Below are positions 1 to 5,984 of a stretch of DNA of 20,404 nt, piece after piece. The notes beneath the pieces are model-generated. The model saw only the letters and a program-made list of their open reading frames with translations. It did no database searches and had not been told where the DNA came from. Each line of letters opens with the position of its first letter. Within the stretch, counting starts at the first letter, position 1. The translations under genes were made by a program, and so were the position numbers. Source of the DNA: Stenotrophomonas_A sp036403795 (GTDB lineage: Bacteria > Pseudomonadota > Gammaproteobacteria > Xanthomonadales > Xanthomonadaceae); the NCBI GenBank assembly GCA_036403795.1, contig DASWQJ010000029.1:1-20404 (forward strand). Reading direction: 5' to 3'.

Positions 1-256
1 AATCGACGCTGACATCCTTCTGCTCGGCAGTGAAATAACGCGCCGGCGCTGTGTCCAGTACCTGGAAACGGCGATCGAACACCCGCGCCGTCTCGATCAA
101 CGGAATCTTGAAATGCAGACCCGGCTTGATGTCGGCACGCGCCACCCGGCCCAGGTTGAGCACCATCGCCGTCTGGTCCTCGCGGACCACGAACACCGAC
201 CCCATCAAACCCAACAACACGACCACCGCCGCGGCGATCCATACGGACTGTTTCAT
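1..256 (-). CDS. hflC: HflC, SPFH-domain FtsH modulator (N-terminal part, cut by window edge)
   Basis: First 85 residues of HflC; the gene runs off the left edge of the window. HflC forms with HflK a large inner-membrane SPFH (prohibitin-like) assembly, facing the periplasm, that surrounds and tempers the FtsH protease. Seen here: the N-terminus MKQSVWIAAAVVVLLGL, a single membrane-spanning signal anchor (about residues 5-24), then the start of the SPFH domain with VVREDQTAMVLNLGR and the PGLHFKIP motif shared by HflC proteins. The ATG shares one base with the hflK stop codon (TGATG at 258-254), so the two are translationally coupled, and GAGGG in the end of hflK is the likely ribosome site. 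No frame break is visible. Very secure as family and partner. Confidence 0.96.
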   Translation of the reverse strand, partial: MKQSVWIAAAVVVLLGLMGSVFVVREDQTAMVLNLGRVARADIKPGLHFKIPLIETARVFDRRFQVLDTAPARYFTAEQKDVSVD

Positions 257-1383
257 CACTCGGTGCCCTCACGGCCGGTCGGGCGCGGTCCGCGCTCGGG
301 ATTGCGGATGCCCTCGGCACTGAGCGGGGTCGTCGCCGCACCCTCGGACGACAACACGCTCGGCAACGCACCGGTCGGCAGCGCCGTACCGTTCGCCCGG
401 CCACCGGCCTCGGCCATCGGCACGTAGATCAACTGGCGGCCATCGCCGCCGATGACCTTGCGGTTCTGCGACAACACCTGCTGCACCGTTTCCAGCCACA
501 GCCGCTTGCGGGTCACTTCCGGCGCGTTGGCGTACTGCTCCTGCAACAGGCTGAAGCGATCGGCATCACCCTGCGCGCGCGCAATGATCGCCTCTTTGTA
601 ACCCTCGGCCACCGTGCGGGTGCTGGCCGCACGGCCACGCGCCTCGGGCACGATCTTGGCCGCGTATGCCTGGGCTTCGTTGATCAAGCGCTCGCGCACC
701 TGCTGGGCACCATTGACCTCGTCGAAGGCCGGCTTCACTTCCTCCGGCGGACGCGCATCGGGCAGCGTCAGGCCCGTCACGGTCAGGCCGGTGTTGTAGG
801 CCGCCAGCGAAGACTGCAGTCGCTCACGCGCCGCCGTGGCCAGCGGCCCGCGGTTGTTGAGCACCGAGTTGAGGTCCGAACGGCCGACCTGCTCGCGCAC
901 CGCACTCTGCGCGGCCTGTTGCAATACCGCCTCGGCATTGCGCGAACCGAACAGGAACTGGCGCGGATCCTCGATGCGGTACTGCACGTTGAACTGCACG
1001 TTGACGATGTTCTCGTCGCGCGTCAGCACCGGCATCTGGTTGTTGAAGGTCTTGATCTCGGTCGCGTTGACCTTGCGCACGGACTCGATCGGCCAGGGCA
1101 GCTTGAAATTCGGACCCGGTTGCAGGATCCGCGAGAACTGGCCGAAGCGCAGCACCACGCCCCGCTCCTGCTCGCCGATCAGCTGGAAGCTGGAGAACAG
1201 CACCAGCAGGCCGGCCGCCAGCAGCACCCAGCGCCACACGCCGCCGTCGAACAGGCCCCGCAGCTGCGGGGGCAGATTGCCCCAGCCGTTGCCACCGCCA
1301 TTGCCGATACGCGATTTCCAGCCATCGCGACGGTTCTCGTCCGGGCCGTTGGGCCCCTTGCTGCCGGGTGTGTTCCAGGCCAT
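256..1383 (-). CDS. hflK: HflK, SPFH-domain FtsH modulator
   Basis: 375 residues, normal length for HflK, the partner of HflC in the periplasm-facing complex regulating FtsH. Order of parts: a Gly/Asn-rich cytoplasmic tail with NGGGNGWGNLPPQL (about residues 27-41), one membrane helix (about 49-68), then the SPFH domain beginning GEQERGVVLRFGQF and continuing through PGPNFKLPWPIE and RDENIVNVQFNVQYRI, followed by an Ala/Glu/Arg-rich helical region and the motif LIYVPM near the end. I chose the ATG at 1383 rather than the GTG at 1410 because GGAG lies 5 bases upstream of it and the family usually begins MAWN. Upstream on this strand a TAGAAT box (1455-1450) may be the -10 of its promoter. The gene is divergent from the reductase gene, so hfq and hflX are not directly upstream. 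Confidence 0.97.
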   Translation of the reverse strand: MAWNTPGSKGPNGPDENRRDGWKSRIGNGGGNGWGNLPPQLRGLFDGGVWRWVLLAAGLLVLFSSFQLIGEQERGVVLRFGQFSRILQPGPNFKLPWPIESVRKVNATEIKTFNNQMPVLTRDENIVNVQFNVQYRIEDPRQFLFGSRNAEAVLQQAAQSAVREQVGRSDLNSVLNNRGPLATAARERLQSSLAAYNTGLTVTGLTLPDARPPEEVKPAFDEVNGAQQVRERLINEAQAYAAKIVPEARGRAASTRTVAEGYKEAIIARAQGDADRFSLLQEQYANAPEVTRKRLWLETVQQVLSQNRKVIGGDGRQLIYVPMAEAGGRANGTALPTGALPSVLSSEGAATTPLSAEGIRNPERGPRPTGREGTE

Positions 1384-1449
1384 GCACGCTCCATCTGTAA
1401 GGATTGGCACGTCCTGCGCGCCAGCTGCCGATTTGGGTTCGGTCCACCG

Positions 1450-1455
1450 ATTCTA
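1450..1455 (-). promoter_or_regulatory. Candidate -10 box for hflKC
   Basis: The hexamer TAGAAT on the minus strand differs by one base from the sigma-70 -10 consensus and lies 67 bases upstream of the hflK ATG, in the 144-bp spacer shared with the divergent reductase gene. I do not see a good -35 at 16-18 bp spacing, so this is only a candidate. Confidence 0.3.
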
Positions 1456-1527
1456 CAAGATGGCAACCATCGGTCGGCTGCAAGCGGCTATCTTGCCCGC
1501 GTCCCCCGTTCACCGGCGAGTCCGTCC

Positions 1528-2523
1528 ATGACCGTGCCCGCGCAGTTCACCGCCTTCCGCATCCATGAAGACTCCGCCGGCACCCGGGCCGGGCTGGAGA
1601 CACTGGGGCTGGACGCCCTGTCCGCCGGGGAGGTCGTGATCCGCGCCGCCTGGTCGTCGGTGAACTACAAGGACGCCCTGGCCGGCACCGGCAAGGGGCG
1701 AATCCTGCGCCGCTCCCCCCTGGTAGGTGGCATCGACGTGGCCGGCCAGGTGGTGGCGTCGACCGATCCGGCTTATCGGGAGGGGGATGCGGTACTGGCC
1801 ACCGGCTGCGGGCTCAGCGAAAACCTGGACGGTGGTTACGCGCAATACGTACGCCTGCCTTCGCGCGCGGTCATCGCGTTGCCCGCCACGCTGGATCTGC
1901 GCGAGGCCATGGTGATCGGCACGGCCGGCTACACCGCGGCGCTGGCCCTGCTGCGGCTGGAGGAAAACCGCCAAAGCCCGTCCATGGGACCCTTGCTGGT
2001 CACCGGCGCCACCGGCGGCGTGGGCATGCTGGCGCTGGACATCTTCAGTCGCGCCGGCTACCAGGTGCACGCCGTCAGCGGCAAGGCAGACCGCGCGGAC
2101 TTCCTGCGCTCCCTGGGTGCCAGTGAAGTGCTTGGCCGCGAGTTCCTGCAGACCGACAAGCCCTTGGAAGCGGCCAGCTACGGCGGCGGGCTGGACAACG
2201 CCGGCGGCGCCCTGCTGGCCGGACTGCTGGCCCGAACCGTGCCCTATGGCAACGTCGCCAGCGCCGGGATGGCCGGCTCGCCCCGGCTGGACATGACGGT
2301 GATGCCCTTCATCCTGCGCGGCGTGTCGCTGATCGGCATCGGCTCATCGGGCAGCGCGCGCGATATCCGCGAGGCGGTCTGGCAGCGGCTGGCGGGCGAC
2401 TGGCGGCCACGCCACCTGGACCGCATCTGCACCCGCGAGATCGTATTGGCGGACCTGCCCCTGGTGTTCGATGCCATGCTGGCCGGGCAGTCCTTCGGCC
2501 GCACCGTGGTGCGACTGGCCTGA
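1528..2523 (+). CDS. acuI: AcuI/YhdH-type NADPH-dependent acryloyl-CoA reductase or quinone oxidoreductase (MDR family)
   Basis: 331 residues, matching the zinc-free medium-chain dehydrogenase/reductase subgroup that contains AcuI and E. coli YhdH. Members characterised as AcuI reduce acryloyl-CoA to propionyl-CoA with NADPH in the cytoplasm. Visible marks: the N-terminal GroES-like part with SSVNYKDALAGTGKGRI (about 43-59), GGIDVAGQV (67-75), the Rossmann signature VTGATGGVGMLAL (158-170), and near the C-terminus FGRTVVRL, the usual end of this subgroup. The in-frame reading extends upstream through the hflK antisense strand, but homology begins at the ATG at 1528; the ribosome site is weak (GGCGAG). 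It stands alone, divergent from hflK. Its product could feed propionyl-CoA to the prp genes 11 kb away, but that is only an inference. Family sure; exact substrate uncertain. Confidence 0.88.
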   Translation: MTVPAQFTAFRIHEDSAGTRAGLETLGLDALSAGEVVIRAAWSSVNYKDALAGTGKGRILRRSPLVGGIDVAGQVVASTDPAYREGDAVLATGCGLSENLDGGYAQYVRLPSRAVIALPATLDLREAMVIGTAGYTAALALLRLEENRQSPSMGPLLVTGATGGVGMLALDIFSRAGYQVHAVSGKADRADFLRSLGASEVLGREFLQTDKPLEAASYGGGLDNAGGALLAGLLARTVPYGNVASAGMAGSPRLDMTVMPFILRGVSLIGIGSSGSARDIREAVWQRLAGDWRPRHLDRICTREIVLADLPLVFDAMLAGQSFGRTVVRLA

Positions 2524-2602
2524 GCCGCGCCGCCCGATCGCTCGCACCCCTATCCGTCGCCGCGGCACTGGCACTACACTCAACGCACATACGGGGACCC
2601 AC

Positions 2603-2977
2603 ATGGCGCGCATCCTGATCGTCGACGATTCGCCCTCGCAACTGCTTGGCATACAACGCATCGTGGAGAAACTGGGCCACCAGACCATCACCGCCACCGA
2701 TGGCGCCGCCGGCGTGGAAGCCGCCAAGGCCTCGCTCCCCGACCTGGTGCTGATGGACGTGGTGATGCCCAACCTCAACGGCTTCCAGGCCACGCGCACG
2801 CTCAAGCGCGAGCCCACCACGCAGAACATCCCGGTCATCCTGGTCACCACCAAGGACCAGGACACCGACCGCATGTGGGGCATGCGCCAGGGCGCGCGGG
2901 CCTACATTACCAAGCCGTTTTCCGAAGACGAGCTGTCCGAAGTGATCGAGCGGGTCTTCAGCCGCGGCGACGGCTGA
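2603..2977 (+). CDS. pilH: Stand-alone CheY-like response regulator, PilH type
   Basis: 124 residues, a single receiver domain with no output domain. The whole active site is present: acidic pair D8-D9 in ILIVDDSPSQ, phospho-acceptor D52 in VLMDVVMPNLNGFQATR, switch residue T82 in VTTKDQDTD, Y101, and K104 in the KPF motif. The stretches DDSP, PNLNGFQATR and VTTKDQDTDRMWGMRQGA resemble PilH/PilG of the type IV pilus chemosensory (Pil-Chp) pathway, where phosphorylation of these small regulators controls pilus retraction and extension. The ATG at 2603 has GGGGA about 6 bases upstream. A TACACT hexamer at 2575-2580 could be a -10. No pilI, pilJ or chpA gene lies next to it, so it is an orphan here; it could serve another histidine kinase. 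Receiver domain certain, PilH assignment likely. Confidence 0.82.
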   Translation: MARILIVDDSPSQLLGIQRIVEKLGHQTITATDGAAGVEAAKASLPDLVLMDVVMPNLNGFQATRTLKREPTTQNIPVILVTTKDQDTDRMWGMRQGARAYITKPFSEDELSEVIERVFSRGDG

Positions 2978-2986
2978 GCGCATCCC

Positions 2987-3000
2987 GCAGCCCTGGCTGC
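2987..3000. terminator. Small inverted repeat between convergent pilH and cbpA
   Basis: GCAGCC and GGCTGC flank two bases in the 45-bp space between the stop codons of two convergent genes. The short GC-rich hairpin could serve as a bidirectional terminator, but there is no T-run on either side, so the role is unproven. Confidence 0.25.
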
Positions 3001-3022
3001 ACGGCCACTCGGCGATCGTGCG

Positions 3023-3895
3023 CTACGCGGTTTCGCCGAAGGCCTTGGCCAGGTCCCGGTAGGCCTTGGTCTGGGCCTCGTCGGTGGGCGCGGGAGCCAG
3101 GATCTCCAACTCGACGATCTGGTCGCCCGGCGCGGTACCCGGCAGGCCACGACCGCGCAGCCGCAGCTTGCGCCCCGCGTCCGACCCGGCCGGTACTTTG
3201 AGTTCCACTTCACCGCCCAGCGTGGGCACGCCGATCGTGGTACCCAGCGCCGCCTGCCAAGGCGCGACCTGCAGTACGTAGAGGATGTTGCGACCGTCCA
3301 CCTCGAACTGCGGGTGCGCCGCGTATTCGATCTCCAGCAGCAAGTTGCCGCCGCCGCTGCCCTGCCCACTCAAGCGGATCACCTGCCCCGGCGCGATGCC
3401 CTTGGGCACGCGCACGTCCAGTTGCTTGCCGCCGACGGTGATGCGCACGCTGTCGCCGGCATGCACTGCCTCCAGCGGCACGGCGAGCTTGGCGCGGGTG
3501 TCGCCCCGTGGCTGCGGTCCGGCGCCGCGCGCGCGGCCGCCGCGCTGACCGGCGAACAGGCTCTCGAAGAAATCGCTGAACCCGCCGCCTGCCCCGCCAT
3601 TGCCAAAGACTTCCTCGAAGTCGAAGCCCCCGCCGCCGCCGAAATTGGGCGGCGCCTGGAACTCCTCGCCCGGCCGGTAACCCTGGGCGCGCAGTTGGTC
3701 GTAGGCAGCGCGCTTTTGTGGATCGCGCAGCGCTTCGTACGCCTCGTTGACCGCCTTGAATTTGTCTTCGGCGCCGGTCTCTTTGCTGACGTCGGGGTGG
3801 TATTTGCGCGCCAGCCGGCGGTAGGCGGTCTTGATCTCCGCCTCGCCGGCGCTGGGCTCCACGCCCAGGGTCGCGTAGTAATCCTTGAATTCCAT
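3023..3895 (-). CDS. cbpA: CbpA-type DnaJ co-chaperone
   Basis: 290 residues, a class II (zinc-finger-less) J-domain protein like E. coli CbpA. It stimulates the ATPase of DnaK and delivers unfolded clients to it in the cytoplasm; the E. coli protein also binds curved DNA. Parts seen: J domain (residues 1-70) with YRRLARKYHPDVSK, the essential HPD at 33-35; a Gly/Phe-rich linker (about 79-126, GGGGGFDFEEVFGNGG); then two beta-rich C-terminal substrate domains, with VRVPKGIAPGQVIRLSGQG and GRKLRLRGRGLPG as typical motifs. The CxxCxGxG zinc repeats of true DnaJ are absent, as expected. GAGGTG lies 4 bases before the ATG. It follows hsp20 by 109 bp on the same strand, so the two probably share heat induction. 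The inhibitor gene cbpM, which follows cbpA in E. coli, is not present: the next gene downstream is convergent pilH. Confidence 0.9.
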   Translation of the reverse strand: MEFKDYYATLGVEPSAGEAEIKTAYRRLARKYHPDVSKETGAEDKFKAVNEAYEALRDPQKRAAYDQLRAQGYRPGEEFQAPPNFGGGGGFDFEEVFGNGGAGGGFSDFFESLFAGQRGGRARGAGPQPRGDTRAKLAVPLEAVHAGDSVRITVGGKQLDVRVPKGIAPGQVIRLSGQGSGGGNLLLEIEYAAHPQFEVDGRNILYVLQVAPWQAALGTTIGVPTLGGEVELKVPAGSDAGRKLRLRGRGLPGTAPGDQIVELEILAPAPTDEAQTKAYRDLAKAFGETA

Positions 3896-3915
3896 CCATC
3901 ACCTCGTAAATGACA

Positions 3916-3946
3916 ACGGCCCGCGTGTCTTCCGACCGCGGGCCGT
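3916..3946 (-). promoter_or_regulatory. Stem-loop in the cbpA leader
   Basis: A perfect 10-bp GC-rich stem (ACGGCCCGCG at 3916-3925 pairing with 3937-3946) with an 11-base loop, 20 bases upstream of the cbpA start codon and about 7-10 bases from its GAGGTG ribosome site. It lacks a following T-run, so it is not a textbook terminator. It could be a read-through attenuator, an mRNA stabiliser or a translation-control element. The structure is certain, its role is inferred. Confidence 0.5.
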
Positions 3947-3970
3947 CGGAGGCGGCGCGATCGCCCCTCC

Positions 3971-3976
3971 ATTCTA
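3971..3976 (-). promoter_or_regulatory. Candidate -10 box of a cbpA-proximal promoter
   Basis: TAGAAT on the minus strand, followed by GG, 75 bases upstream of the cbpA start and inside the hsp20-cbpA gap. If used, transcription would start near 3964 and the leader would contain the 3916-3946 stem-loop. No convincing -35 is seen. Confidence 0.3.
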
Positions 3977-3983
3977 CGGGTTG

Positions 3984-3998
3984 CCGGCCAGCGGCCGG
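3984..3998 (-). terminator. Short hairpin just after hsp20 stop
   Basis: CCGGCC, three loop bases and GGCCGG, starting 7 bases beyond the hsp20 stop codon on the minus strand. It is GC-rich but has no T-run, so it may only weaken read-through into cbpA or protect the 3' end of the message. Confidence 0.3.
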
Positions 3999-4004
3999 TG
4001 TCGG

Positions 4005-4436
4005 TCAGCCCGCCTCGCCCCCATCCACCACGATGCGCCGCGGCGCGGCTTCAGCCTTCTTGGGGATGCGGATTTCAAGCACGCCGTGGCGCCCGGTGGC
4101 GGTGATGCCCTCGGCATCGGCGGTATCGGGCAACGCGAACCGGCGCTCGAAGGCGCCCTGGCGGCGCTCGGCCAACAGGCGCTGCTGGTCCTGTGCCAAC
4201 CCCTCGCTGGTGCGCTCACCCTTGATGGACAGGATGTTGCGGTCCATCTGCACCTCGATCGCCGACGGATCGATGCCCGGCAAGTCGGCGTGGAGCACGA
4301 AAGCGGTGGGTTCTTCGCGGATATCCACGCGCGGCTGCCACTGCTCGCTGTTGGCGGCCGTGGCCGGACGCGCGGCTTGCGAAGCTTCGGTGGCGTACAT
4401 GGCCTGGGGCCAGCGACGGTAACGTACAACGTTCAT
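4005..4436 (-). CDS. Small heat-shock protein, Hsp20/alpha-crystallin family
   Basis: 143 residues, the usual length of bacterial Hsp20 (IbpA/HspA-like). Such proteins form oligomers in the cytoplasm that hold unfolding proteins for later refolding by DnaK and ClpB. Seen: a short N-terminal arm rich in aromatic and basic residues (MNVVRYRRWPQAMY), the alpha-crystallin domain (about 34-127) with PRVDIREEPTAFVLHADLPGI and the hallmark GVLEIRIPK (118-126), and a C-terminal tail whose IVV (135-137) is a plausible I-x-I/V anchor. AGGAG lies 7 bases before the ATG. A sigma-32-like promoter is visible upstream, and cbpA, a partner of DnaK, follows on the same strand. The gene is divergent from a peroxiredoxin gene, 136 bp between starts. 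Family assignment is secure; I give no symbol because several paralogues are usual. Confidence 0.94.
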   Translation of the reverse strand: MNVVRYRRWPQAMYATEASQAARPATAANSEQWQPRVDIREEPTAFVLHADLPGIDPSAIEVQMDRNILSIKGERTSEGLAQDQQRLLAERRQGAFERRFALPDTADAEGITATGRHGVLEIRIPKKAEAAPRRIVVDGGEAG

Positions 4437-4483
4437 GCGGTATCTCCTGGGAGGGGTTGGCGGTCACTACCGCCCTGCCGGAA

Positions 4484-4511
4484 AAATAGGCGCGCTCGCG
4501 CCGGTTTCAAG
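4484..4511 (-). promoter_or_regulatory. Sigma-32-type heat-shock promoter of hsp20
   Basis: On the minus strand CTTGAA (4511-4506) exactly matches the sigma-32 -35 core. After 14 bases comes GCCTATTT (4491-4484), close to the CCCCATTT type -10. The start codon of hsp20 lies about 48 bases further. Within the spacer and -10 edge there is a perfect GGCGCG-AG-CGCGCC palindrome (4502-4489). The match is by eye to the established heat-shock consensus. Confidence 0.6.
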
Positions 4512-4514
4512 GCG

Positions 4515-4547
4515 TTGACGCTACCTTCCGGCCCGGGTTTTTAGTCT
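4515..4547 (+). promoter_or_regulatory. Candidate sigma-70 promoter of the peroxiredoxin gene
   Basis: TTGACG at 4515-4520 resembles a -35 box. The AT-rich stretch around 4538-4547 (TTTTTAGTCT) is the only possible -10 region at 17-21 bp spacing, but its match is poor. The -35 lies only 3 bases from the divergent hsp20 -35, so RNA polymerases at the two promoters would compete. Confidence 0.33.
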
Positions 4548-4572
4548 TGTGTTCAGTCACAGGAGCCAACCC

Positions 4573-5058
4573 ATGTCCATCCAGGTGGGAGACCACATCC
4601 CCGAAGTCGTGCTCAAGCGCCTGCGCGAAGGCATAGAGAGCGTGGACACGCATGCCTTGTTCGACGCACGCAAGGTGGTGCTGTTCGCCATCCCCGGCGC
4701 ATTCACGCCCACCTGCTCGGAAAAACACCTTCCTGGCTACATCGAACACTTCGACGAGTTCCGCCGTCGCGGCATCGAGGTGGTTTGCATGGCCGTCAAC
4801 GACCCCTTCGTCATGCGGGCCTGGGGCCGCAGCCAGTCCGCGCCCGATGGCCTGCAAATGCTGTCCGACGGCAACGGCGAGCTGACCCGCGCACTTGGCC
4901 TGGAAATGGACGCCAGCAGTTCCGGCATGGGCATGCGTTCACGGCGCTTCGCCCTCTATGCCGAAGACGGCGTCGTCCAGCTGCTGTTCGTGGAAGCACC
5001 CGGCGAATTCAAGGTGTCGGCAGCCGATTACGTGCTGCAGCACCTGCCTCAACACTGA
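4573..5058 (+). CDS. Peroxiredoxin, Prx5 (type II) family
   Basis: 161 residues, a Prx5-family thiol peroxidase that reduces H2O2 and organic hydroperoxides in the cytoplasm. The peroxidatic cysteine is C48 in the signature PGAFTPTCSEKHLP (41-54); T45 and the arginine in SSGMGMRSRRFALY complete the active site. A second cysteine, C72 in IEVVCMAVNDPFV, stands where the plant type II enzymes carry their resolving cysteine, so an atypical two-Cys mechanism with an intramolecular disulfide is likely. No glutaredoxin domain is fused, so an external glutathione/glutaredoxin or thioredoxin reductant is needed. AGGAG precedes the ATG by 8 bases. The ferritin-like gene begins 32 bp after the stop, consistent with a two-gene operon. 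Family very sure. Confidence 0.95.
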   Translation: MSIQVGDHIPEVVLKRLREGIESVDTHALFDARKVVLFAIPGAFTPTCSEKHLPGYIEHFDEFRRRGIEVVCMAVNDPFVMRAWGRSQSAPDGLQMLSDGNGELTRALGLEMDASSSGMGMRSRRFALYAEDGVVQLLFVEAPGEFKVSAADYVLQHLPQH

Positions 5059-5090
5059 ACCCACCTTACCCACCACAGGATCGGCAAGCC

Positions 5091-5651
5091 ATGTCACAGC
5101 CAGCCAACAACGCCCTGCCCGCCGGCATTACCGACACCCGCACGCTGCGCGAAAACGCACGCAAGCGCATCGAAGACGGCGCCATCACCGACACCTACAG
5201 CGCCGATCGCGAGGCGGTCATCAAACTGCTCAATAACGCACTCGCCACCGAATACGTCTGCGTGCTTCGCTACTACCGCCACTACTTCATGGCCAAGGGC
5301 ATGCTGGCCGATTCGATCAAGGCCGAGTTCCTGGAACACGCCCAGCAGGAGCAGGCCCATGCCGGCAAGCTCGCCGAACGCATCGTCCAGCTCGGCGGCG
5401 AACCGGACCTCAATCCCGACACACTCACCGCGCGCTCGCACGCCGAATACAAAGAAGGCACCGACCTGCGCGACATGGTGCGCGAAAACCTGATCGCCGA
5501 GCGCATCGCCATCGACAGCTACCGCGAGATGATCAACTTCGTCGGCGGCAAGGACACCACCACCAAGCGCATCCTCGAAGAAATCCTCGCCCAGGAAGAA
5601 GAACACGCCGACGAATTCGCCGACCTGCTGGACGGCTGGATAGGCGAGTAA
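5091..5651 (+). CDS. Bacterioferritin-like di-iron ferritin
   Basis: 186 residues forming a four-helix ferritin bundle after a roughly 40-residue N-terminal lead. All six ferroxidase ligands can be placed: E54 (ALATEYVC), E87 and H90 (EQAH), E137 (LIAERIAIDSYREM), E169 and H172 (EEEH). Proteins of this kind oxidise Fe(II) with O2 or H2O2 and may store it as a mineral. Bacterioferritin carries its heme-ligating Met next to the ligand equivalent to E87; here that residue is Q88, so heme binding in the classical way is not expected. The frame EFLEHAQQEQAHAGKLAERIVQLGG is typical of the bacterioferritin-like group rather than Dps. It is 32 bp behind the peroxiredoxin gene, suggesting joint peroxide and iron detoxification. 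AGGA is about 10 bases before the ATG. It is often annotated simply as bacterioferritin or ferritin-like protein. Confidence 0.88.
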   Translation: MSQPANNALPAGITDTRTLRENARKRIEDGAITDTYSADREAVIKLLNNALATEYVCVLRYYRHYFMAKGMLADSIKAEFLEHAQQEQAHAGKLAERIVQLGGEPDLNPDTLTARSHAEYKEGTDLRDMVRENLIAERIAIDSYREMINFVGGKDTTTKRILEEILAQEEEHADEFADLLDGWIGE

Positions 5652-5836
5652 ACAAGTCACCACAAGAACACCACGCCACAGCCAGACCAGCAAACCAGCC
5701 CCGGCCACCATTCTGTCGAGCGTGATGTAACCAAAGCGCAACAAGGCCTCCACTCGCGCAAGCGAACCAGCGAATCGCCTCCCATCGAAGTGGGAAAATG
5801 AAACGCCCTGCGCCGTCCTGTCGGGGCCAGGTGCCA

Positions 5837-5856
5837 GCGGCACATGGATGTGCCGC
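5837..5856. repeat. Palindrome A of an intergenic repeat cluster
   Basis: GCGGCACA (5837-5844) and its exact reverse complement (5849-5856) flank TGGA, giving an 8-bp stem with a 4-base loop. The next palindrome, 10 bp on, has the same GGA in its loop, which points to a dispersed element of the REP type. Confidence 0.6.
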
Positions 5857-5866
5857 GACGGTGAGT

Positions 5867-5883
5867 ACGGGCAGGATGCCCGT
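5867..5883. repeat. Palindrome B of an intergenic repeat cluster
   Basis: ACGGGCA (5867-5873) and TGCCCGT (5877-5883) flank GGA, a 7-bp perfect stem with a 3-base loop, 10 bp after palindrome A. Confidence 0.6.
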
Positions 5884-5909
5884 CCGAACCGGGGCGCCTG
5901 GTCCCGGCA

Positions 5910-5924
5910 GGGCGGGGCCCGCCC
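5910..5924. repeat. GC-only inverted repeat C
   Basis: GGGCGGG and CCCGCCC flank a single G, giving a very stable GC-only cruciform or hairpin (in practice a 5-bp stem with a 5-base loop). It belongs to the same cluster as palindromes A and B. Confidence 0.5.
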
Positions 5925-5930
5925 CGAAGC

Positions 5931-5950
5931 GGCAAAGTCGCGTTTTTGCC
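5931..5950. terminator. Hairpin downstream of pbpC
   Basis: GGCAAA (5931-5936) pairs with TTTGCC (5945-5950) over an 8-base loop. It lies 35-54 bp beyond the pbpC stop on the minus strand, followed on that strand by GC-rich palindromes, not by T residues. It is a possible end point for pbpC transcription, with weak support. Confidence 0.28.
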
Positions 5951-5984
5951 CTGCGCTTTTGCTCCTACGCTTACCGCTACCCCC

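Larger units (their letters stand above)
5652..5984. other. 333-bp intergenic space with repeat-like palindromes
   Basis: The space lies between the convergent ferritin-like gene and pbpC and holds no supportable gene. The proximal part (5652-5800) shows only a 5-bp stem, TCCCA/TGGGA, at 5780-5795, a possible weak terminator. The distal part (about 5820-5950) is a run of perfect short palindromes described separately. Minus-strand reading frames across it have repeat-like, arginine-rich content and no ribosome site. Confidence 0.7.

Noticed and set aside
919..1527. N-terminal extension of the reductase frame to 534 residues
   Set aside because: The added 203 residues are antisense to hflK and show no family resemblance. 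The MDR homology starts at the ATG at 1528.
2569..2585. Possible sigma-54 promoter before pilH
   Set aside because: TGGCAC is present at the -24 position, but the GC needed 10 bases after the GG is AA, so the -12 element is missing.
5094..5843. 249-residue minus-strand frame with a hydrophobic stretch opposite the ferritin gene
   Set aside because: Mostly antisense to the well-supported ferritin-like gene. The remaining part falls in the palindrome-rich spacer, and no ribosome site or family motif is seen.
5837..5883. Possible CRISPR array
   Set aside because: The palindromes differ in sequence, are too short, and have no regular spacers; no cas genes are nearby.
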